In this document: one piece after another, positions 58,543 through 64,000 of the stretch
Layout: the number at the start of each line of letters is the position of its first letter
Position numbering within the stretch: position 1 is the stretch's first letter
Assembly (NCBI RefSeq): GCF_005233835.1
Contig: NZ_SZQA01000007.1
Location: forward strand, 171,598 to 235,597
DNA from: Herbidospora galbida
GTDB taxonomy: Bacteria; Actinomycetota; Actinomycetes; Streptosporangiales; Streptosporangiaceae
Reading direction: 5' to 3'
DNA: 64,000 nucleotides
Position numbers and translations under genes: made by a program
The notes under the pieces: generated by a model
What the model was told of the DNA's origin: nothing
Databases searched by the model: none
What the model saw: only the letters and a program-made list of their open reading frames with translations

Positions 58543-61500
58543 GTGTGCACCCTGCCGGTCACCCTCGGCCGCGACGCCGGCGCGGCGGCCGTGGTCCTCG
58601 ACGACGGCGCCGTCTCGCGGCGGCACGCGCGGCTCGAATGGGACGACGGCCAGCTGGCCCTCACCGACCTCGGCAGCTCGAACGGGACCTTCGTCAACGA
58701 CACGAAGATCACCCGGTGCCTGCTCGGCGTCGGCGACCGCGTCCGCATCGGCCGCTACGAGCTGACCTGGGCGTTCATCGACCCCGACCGGACCACCACC
58801 CTCGACGCGAACCAGCTGACCATGCTGCGCCCGGTGGGGCCGCCGCGCGTCGCCGCCCGCCGCGTGGTGGAGGGGGCCGAGGCGTTCAACCGGCGGGCCG
58901 GACACGAGCTCGACGGGTTCCTGTCCTTCGCCCACGGGTTCCTCCCGGCCGAGCCGCCGCTGCTCGCCTTCCCCGAGTCGCACCGGGCCTGGGACGAGAT
59001 GACCGCCCGGCTGCCCGAGCTGTTCCGCGGGCTGTCGCTGCGGCGGGCCTTCGACGCGATGCCGGTGCTCGACGCCCGGCCCGAGGCGCTGCCCGACCGC
59101 TACCTGCTGCGCGCCTCGACCATGCTCGGGGTGTTCGCGCACGCCTACCAGTACATGGCCGTCGACCCGCCGAAGGCGCTGCCCGACTCGCTGCTGCGGC
59201 CCTGGACGACGGTGTCGCGGCGGCTGGGCAAGAAGCAGCCCGCCGTCTCCTACATCGACCTGTTCTTCTACAACTGGCGGCTGCGCGACCCGGCCGGGCC
59301 GAGGGTCCTCGACAACATGGACCTGCTCGTGCCGACCTGGGACAACGCGGCCGAACGCGTCTTCTACCTGGTCACCACCGAGTTCGCGATGGGGCTCACG
59401 CCCGTGCTCGGCGCGATGGTCGAGGCGCAGGAGGCCGTCGTCGCCGACGACCCGGCCGCTCTGGAGCGTTCCCTTCTGGTGATCCTCGACCGGCTCCGGT
59501 ACGTCACCCAGGTCGTCTATCCGCAGATCGACCCCAACCCGCGCGGCCGCAGCCCGCTCGACCAGGTGCTGTGGGCCAAGACGGTCGGCACGGCCGGCGT
59601 CCCGATCTTCGACGGCGCGCCCAGCCCGAGCGGCACCGCCCAGCCGCAGGTCCACGCGATCGACGCCTTCCTCGAACGCCGCGACTACGGCTCGATGGTC
59701 GGGCAGCAGAGCACCTACCTCGCGGGCTTCTTCCCCCGGCACTGGCGGGAACTGGTGGCCGCGCTCCGCGAGGTGTCGGTGCGCCAGTACGTCGAGGACA
59801 CCCGTGACAGCACCCTGCGCGGCGTCTACAACGCCATGCTCGACGCCTACGTGGGCGACCGGGGCTGGATGGGGCTGCACCGCATCAAGGCGTACGGCTT
59901 CCTGGAGGTCGCCTTCAAGGTCGGCCGCCAGGTGACGACCGGCGCCCGCTTCACCGGCCTGTTCAAGGACCGGACCTGGGACAAGGTCGACGGCGAACTG
60001 GCCACGGTCCGGGAGGAGCGCCGGCCCCCGGTCGGGGCGCCGGTGGTGTTCGGGACCGCCCGCCGGGGCCGCGTGGTCACCGGCGAGTCCGGTTCCTGGA
60101 CGTGCTACCTGGACATCGACGTCACCGGACAGGGCGTCCACCACCTGCCGGGCGACCGGGTCGGCGTGCTGGCCGAGAACGACGACGACCTCGTGCGCCG
60201 CACCGTCGCCGCGCTCCAGGCGACCGGCGACGAATTGGTGCCGCTCACCCCCGAGTGGCGGACCGCGGTGGCCGGCCGGGCCGGCTTCGGCGAGGTCGAC
60301 GTGCTGCCCCTGCGCACTCTGCTGCGCTTCGCCCGCCTGCGGCCCATCGGCCGCGAGGTGGCCAAACGGCTGATCAGGCTGACGGCCGTGGGCGCCTGGC
60401 AGCGGGTCGTGGACGCCCGCATGGAAGACCAGTGGGAACTCTGGGACGTCCTGAACCTGCTGTACGCGGGCGGCTACGACGTCACCCGCCTGTGGAAGGG
60501 CGACCTCCGGGAGAAGGACGCGTTCTGCCGGGTGGTCCCGCCCGAGCCGTTCCGCCTCTACTCGATCGCCTCGGCCCCGCCCCCCGGCGAGGCGGCCACC
60601 ACGCTGCGGCTGGTGGTCGCCGGTCTCGGCTACACCTCCGCCCGCACCCCGTGGTCCTATCCCCGCGAGCGGCGCGGCACGGCCTCCCACTTCCTGCGCC
60701 GGGCCGCCCAGGAGGGCCGCCGCCACCTGTCGCTGCGGATCGTGCCGACGCCCAGGTTCCGGCTCCCCACTGATCCCGGCCGGCCCGTCGTGATGTTCGC
60801 CGCCGGGTCCGGGATCGCGCCGTTCCTCGGGTTCGCCGCCGCGCGTACCGGACCGGGGGAGAACCGGCTCTACCTGGGGATCCGGTCGCCGGAGGAGTTC
60901 GTCCAGCACCCCGATCTGGAGACCGCGGCGGCCGAGGGCCGCCTGCGGCTGTCGGTGGCGTTCTCCCGCGCCGACGCCGGCGTCACCTTCGACGGCGCCC
61001 GGCACGTCGTCGGCGCCGGTCGCCGCCGCCGGGTCGACGACGTGATCCGCACCGAGGCCGACGACCTGTGGGCGCTGCTCGAACGCGGCGCGCACGTGTA
61101 CGTGTGCGGCAGCGCGCGGTTCGCCGTCGCCGTGCTCGACGCGCTCGCGGAGATCGTGCCCGGCGACGGCCGCGAGTTCCTCCGGCGGCTGACGGCCGAC
61201 GGGCGGCTCAGCCAGGACGTCTTCACCACCTACCTGGGCCACGCGCAGCAGGGCCCCCGCTTCGAGGTGTCGGAGCTGGCCCTGCGCACCACCGCCGAGG
61301 CGGGCTACTGGATGGCGATCGGCGGGGCCGTCTTCGACGTCGGCGAGTTCCTGCACCTGCACATCGGCGGCCCGCACATCGTCCGCAACCACGTCGGGCT
61401 CGACGCGACGGCGGCGTACCGGAAGATCCTGCACCACGCGCACGCCGAGATCGACGCGCAGCTCGCGATGTACCAGATCGGCCACCTGCGCCGGCTGGAG

Positions 61501-62208
61501 TTCGGCGCCAGATGGGGCGTGGTGCTCACCGAGGAGGGACTGCGGGCGCTGCCGCTGGAGGAGCTGTTCCGGACCTGGGTCCGGTTCGTCTACCTGCTGG
61601 TCGGCATGGAGAACGCGCTGACCGCCGACTACGGCTTCACCACGGTCGCCGCGACGGCGGGCGAGGACCCGGCCGAGCTGACGCCGTTCAAGGCGCAGTT
61701 CGTCGTCGAGGCCCACCGGCGGTTCCTGGTCAGCTACCTCGACGGCCTGCTCGGCGACGACCTGCGCACCCTGTGGCAGCACACCGCCGGTTTCTGCGAC
61801 CCCCACCTGGACCTCCGCTCCTACGACGCCGACCTGTCGGCCCTGGCGGACCGCCCGGAGACCACCCTGGTCAGGACCACCGTGTCGGCCGTGCGGGAGC
61901 TCGACTTCCCGCGCGTCGCGACGCTGTGCCGCGCCTACGCCCACCACGACGTCCGGCTGCTCCGCGATCTGAAGGCCGCGATCCTGACGGGCCTGCGGGC
62001 GTTCGAGACCCACGAGGCCGACGTCGTCGAGCGGGCCGGCGCCACCCTGCTGGCGGCGGTCGGCGAGGCCCTCGGCGCGGTCGCGGCCTACTACCGGCGG
62101 CTGGCCGACCTGACCCGCGCCCAGGGCGTCACCGCCGACGACGCCGCCGAGGAGACGATCCCGCCCGACCGCGGCATCCCCGGCCACGGCGGCCCGCTCC
62201 CCGTCTGA
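58543..62208 (+). CDS. FHA / IDO-PrnB-like / FAD-NAD(P)H reductase / cytochrome b5-like multidomain oxidoreductase
   Basis: 1221 residues from the GTG at 58543. Domains, numbered from there: FHA 1-75 (SRRHARLEW, LTDLGSSNGTFVN); indoleamine-dioxygenase/PrnB-like helical domain about 110-495 (QQSTYLAGFFPRHWRELV; LHRIKAYGFLEVAFKVGRQ with His446 a candidate heme ligand); FAD domain (RLYSIAS 671-677) and NAD(P)H domain (GSGIAPF 755-761, VYVCGSARF) of the ferredoxin/CPR-reductase type; cytochrome b5-like 905-985 with HIGG (His940) and His964, 24 apart as in b5; helical end 990-1221. It should carry electrons from NAD(P)H via FAD to heme. The FHA strand continues in frame upstream to 58486 (ATT) or 58495 (CTG), so the true start may be there. 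Confidence 0.75.
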   Translation: MCTLPVTLGRDAGAAAVVLDDGAVSRRHARLEWDDGQLALTDLGSSNGTFVNDTKITRCLLGVGDRVRIGRYELTWAFIDPDRTTTLDANQLTMLRPVGPPRVAARRVVEGAEAFNRRAGHELDGFLSFAHGFLPAEPPLLAFPESHRAWDEMTARLPELFRGLSLRRAFDAMPVLDARPEALPDRYLLRASTMLGVFAHAYQYMAVDPPKALPDSLLRPWTTVSRRLGKKQPAVSYIDLFFYNWRLRDPAGPRVLDNMDLLVPTWDNAAERVFYLVTTEFAMGLTPVLGAMVEAQEAVVADDPAALERSLLVILDRLRYVTQVVYPQIDPNPRGRSPLDQVLWAKTVGTAGVPIFDGAPSPSGTAQPQVHAIDAFLERRDYGSMVGQQSTYLAGFFPRHWRELVAALREVSVRQYVEDTRDSTLRGVYNAMLDAYVGDRGWMGLHRIKAYGFLEVAFKVGRQVTTGARFTGLFKDRTWDKVDGELATVREERRPPVGAPVVFGTARRGRVVTGESGSWTCYLDIDVTGQGVHHLPGDRVGVLAENDDDLVRRTVAALQATGDELVPLTPEWRTAVAGRAGFGEVDVLPLRTLLRFARLRPIGREVAKRLIRLTAVGAWQRVVDARMEDQWELWDVLNLLYAGGYDVTRLWKGDLREKDAFCRVVPPEPFRLYSIASAPPPGEAATTLRLVVAGLGYTSARTPWSYPRERRGTASHFLRRAAQEGRRHLSLRIVPTPRFRLPTDPGRPVVMFAAGSGIAPFLGFAAARTGPGENRLYLGIRSPEEFVQHPDLETAAAEGRLRLSVAFSRADAGVTFDGARHVVGAGRRRRVDDVIRTEADDLWALLERGAHVYVCGSARFAVAVLDALAEIVPGDGREFLRRLTADGRLSQDVFTTYLGHAQQGPRFEVSELALRTTAEAGYWMAIGGAVFDVGEFLHLHIGGPHIVRNHVGLDATAAYRKILHHAHAEIDAQLAMYQIGHLRRLEFGARWGVVLTEEGLRALPLEELFRTWVRFVYLLVGMENALTADYGFTTVAATAGEDPAELTPFKAQFVVEAHRRFLVSYLDGLLGDDLRTLWQHTAGFCDPHLDLRSYDADLSALADRPETTLVRTTVSAVRELDFPRVATLCRAYAHHDVRLLRDLKAAILTGLRAFETHEADVVERAGATLLAAVGEALGAVAAYYRRLADLTRAQGVTADDAAEETIPPDRGIPGHGGPLPV

Positions 62209-62317
62209 CGGACACGCTTCCCCGGAACACGGACACACGCCGGCCGATCGGTACCGCTCCGCGCGCACCCGAGGTGGACTCGTGCTCGCAACGTCCGCGA
62301 TCGGAACGGAGAATCCC

Positions 62318-62770
62318 ATGTTCAGGAAGCTCGTCGCGACGACCGCCGCACTGTCGGCGGGGGCGGCGCTGGTAGCCGCCCCCGCCTCGGCCAGGGCCGA
62401 CGTGTTCGATCCCAACCCGACCGTCGCCGGCAACGGCAACTACGTGCCGCCGCCGCGCAAGGCCGAGGGCGGCCGCGGCGTCTACGCGCCGTCCTACCTG
62501 CCGAGCTGCCCCCTCCACCGGGTCTGCCTGGCGGTCCTCGACTACCAGGACCCCACCGTCAACAAGTGGAAGATCTACGACCTCTACCAGTGCGGCGACT
62601 ACTCGTTCTACGGCTGGCGCGGGCGGGGCTGGATCCGCAACAACCAGTCGGGCGACGCGGTGGCGATCCGGCTCAACTCCACATGGGGGCTGATCCAGCC
62701 CACCCACCCGGTCGACGACCGCTGGCTGGACGTGAACTGGGAGCCCGCCTACCACTTCCGCCCCTGCTGA
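62318..62770 (+). CDS. Small secreted Cys-containing protein (possibly inhibitor-I36-like)
   Basis: A 150-residue protein, ATG at 62318 with CGGAGAA ahead. The signal peptide MFRKLVATTAALSAGAALVA ends near ASARA. The mature part has four Cys (LPSCPLHRVC, LYQCGDYSF, FRPC at the end) and aromatic-rich GWRGRGWIRNNQSGDA. The fold and Cys pattern resemble small secreted beta proteins such as peptidase-inhibitor I36-like or gamma-crystallin-like proteins of actinobacteria, but the match is loose. Confidence 0.6.
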   Translation: MFRKLVATTAALSAGAALVAAPASARADVFDPNPTVAGNGNYVPPPRKAEGGRGVYAPSYLPSCPLHRVCLAVLDYQDPTVNKWKIYDLYQCGDYSFYGWRGRGWIRNNQSGDAVAIRLNSTWGLIQPTHPVDDRWLDVNWEPAYHFRPC

Positions 62771-62772
62771 CC

Positions 62773-64000
62773 TCAGCCGCCCAGGAGCGACAGCGCCTTG
62801 CGCAGGGCCGGGTCGCGGCCGGTCGCCAGGTCGAGGGCGGTCATGGGGGCCTGGTGGTCGGCCGGGACGCCGACCGTGTCGACGATCTCCCTGCCGGGGC
62901 CGAGATGGCGTACCGACGGCAGCAGGACGACGCCGCCGTCGTCCAGCAGCCACGGGCCGGCCGGGCCCGAGACGGCGCCCGCCGTGCGGGTGCCCACGAT
63001 GGGGGCGATCCCGTGGCCCTGGACGGCCGCGCTGAAGTCCTCACAGGCCGACGCGCACCGCCGGTCGGTCAGCACGACGAGCCGGGCGCCGAGCAGGGGC
63101 ACGGTGTCGTCGGTCCGGTTGGGGGTGCAGGAGCCGTCGTACGCGCAGAAGTAGCTGGTGACCTTGCCGTGCGCGAACGCGCCCAGCAGCCGGACGACCT
63201 CACGGGGAGAGCCGCCGCCGTTGCCGCGCAGGTCCAGGACGACCTTCTTCGGCCCGCCGCGCAGCGTCGCGATCACCTCGTCGGCGGCCCCCTCGTAGAA
63301 GCCGGGGAGCTGCACGTACCGGGCCCCCGACACGTCCTTCACCCGCACGGCGCGCTCGGGAGGCGTCAGCGGGCCCTCGGTGAGCTTCACCGTGCGCACC
63401 CGGCCGGTCGTGGGCCGCTTCAGGGTGATCGTGAACGACGGCCGCTGCACCTGCTCGACGAGCAGCGGGTTCAGGGTGTCGCCGACCCAGACGGGCACCC
63501 CGTCGATCGCCTGGACGATGTCGCCGGCCCGGATGCCGGCCTTGTCGGCCGGGCTGCCCTCGATGATCTCGGTGAGGAAGAACGGCGGCCGGGCCGCCGG
63601 GTCGAGGCCCGGCCCGCTGATCCCCGACGCGCCGACGATCCCGGTCCCGACGAGGCCGCCCTCGCGCGGCGGCCGGGGCGTCTCGTGCCGGGCGTGGTTG
63701 TCGCGCAGCCCCTCGACCATGCCGCCGATGGCCGCGCGCAGCGCCACCGGATCGCCCTCGCCGAGCGCCCTGGCCGCGGCGGCCCAGTCGGCGTCGCGGT
63801 CCCCGGTGAGCGCGGGCAGCCGCAGCCCCGCGACGTCGGCCCCGCGCTTCTGCAGGTTCCGCGTGTACGCGGCGAACGCGTCCTTCAGCAGGTCCTGGGT
63901 ACGCAGGCCGGGCCCGCCGTAGTAGTGGTCGAGCACGCAGAAGAACGCCTGCCCGAGCGTGCCGACCGTCGTCGGGGGAGGGGAGGCGGGCGGCGGCCCC
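62773..64000 (-). CDS. S41-family C-terminal processing protease with PDZ domain (5' partial)
   Basis: The frame is open to the window edge (residues PPPASPPPTTVGTLGQAFFC precede the first GTG at 63936), so the N-terminus, probably with a signal and Pro-rich linker, is missing. A PDZ domain (IIEGSPADKAGIRAGDIVQAIDG) is followed by the S41 core: YVQLPGFYEGAADEVI, VVLDLRGNGGG, and VVLTDRRCASACEDFSAAV containing the catalytic Ser. An apparent Lys is less clear (GHGIAPIVGTRTAGAVSG). S41 tail-specific proteases act outside the cytoplasmic membrane. Confidence 0.85.
   Translation of the reverse strand, partial: GPPPASPPPTTVGTLGQAFFCVLDHYYGGPGLRTQDLLKDAFAAYTRNLQKRGADVAGLRLPALTGDRDADWAAAARALGEGDPVALRAAIGGMVEGLRDNHARHETPRPPREGGLVGTGIVGASGISGPGLDPAARPPFFLTEIIEGSPADKAGIRAGDIVQAIDGVPVWVGDTLNPLLVEQVQRPSFTITLKRPTTGRVRTVKLTEGPLTPPERAVRVKDVSGARYVQLPGFYEGAADEVIATLRGGPKKVVLDLRGNGGGSPREVVRLLGAFAHGKVTSYFCAYDGSCTPNRTDDTVPLLGARLVVLTDRRCASACEDFSAAVQGHGIAPIVGTRTAGAVSGPAGPWLLDDGGVVLLPSVRHLGPGREIVDTVGVPADHQAPMTALDLATGRDPALRKALSLLGG

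Noticed and set aside
58315..62439. A 1374-codon open frame on the minus strand opposite the multidomain oxidoreductase
   Set aside because: Its translation is a low-complexity His/Gly/Val/Arg-rich shadow typical of antisense frames in high-GC DNA; all domain signatures are on the plus strand.

Overview
The window is a chromosomal segment of a high-GC actinobacterium. Coding is dense, GTG starts are common, and many genes overlap by 4 bp (ATGA or GTGA). Several starts look leaderless, with a -10 box 6-7 nt before the start codon. The gene families (F420-type and flavin luciferase-like oxidoreductases, PadR/MacB-type ABC modules, ECF42-type sigma factor with a YciI partner, STM40xx cluster) fit a Streptosporangiales- or Streptomyces-like organism; the family-level placement is inference. 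No rRNA, tRNA, CRISPR array, insertion sequence or prophage was seen.

Layout. 1-2063: end of methylmalonyl-CoA mutase and its GTPase chaperone MeaB. 2072-6293 (minus): four-gene operon of an anchored solute-binding-like protein, TelA, a lipoprotein joining a solute-binding domain to a VWA domain, and an XpaC-like membrane protein. 6511-10203: CehA/McbA-like metallohydrolase, then an ABC-F ATPase behind what looks like a translational attenuator with a five-codon leader peptide. 10215-15149: single genes (zinc-ribbon protein, phosphotransferase, two luciferase-like oxidoreductases, NagD-like HAD phosphatase, DinB-like protein, ArfB), with a perfect palindrome between two divergent genes. 15200-19853: alpha/beta hydrolase, HSP90-family and TPR genes. 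19968-26477: secreted and envelope functions (PhoD-type phosphatase with a PHO-box-like site, FG-GAP protein, MFS exporter, immune-inhibitor-A-like metalloprotease). 26534-27510: two paralogous unknown proteins.

27661-35218 is the main accessory system: a translationally coupled operon of four tandem STM4015-type leucine-rich-repeat genes, then STM4014 (ATP-grasp-like), STM4013 (sulfatase/phosphatase fold), STM4012 and STM4011 (two radical SAM enzymes). Its function is unknown; the fourfold STM4015 amplification stands out. 35296-39071: ABC exporter with its two-component system. 39080-45089: DUF6745 pair, LysR/SDR divergon, a thiamine-diphosphate enzyme behind a stress-sigma-type promoter, and a frameshifted SDR. 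45135-47639 (minus): micro-protein, lipoprotein, unusual NRAMP-like transporter and PRC-barrel protein. 47676-52929: topoisomerase IB, small membrane proteins, PadR plus an ABC/FtsX module. 53037-55633: apparently orphan MazF-like toxin, glutamine synthetase-family enzyme, DUF998 protein.

55771-62208 holds the most unusual coding content. A YciI protein precedes an ECF42-type sigma factor fused to a truncated, catalytically incomplete tyrosine-recombinase domain. A CBS-pair protein is followed by a 1221-residue protein that appears to join FHA, indoleamine-dioxygenase/PrnB-like, FAD/NAD(P)H reductase and cytochrome b5-like domains, which would be a self-contained heme redox enzyme. The window ends with a small secreted protein and a PDZ/S41 protease running off the edge.
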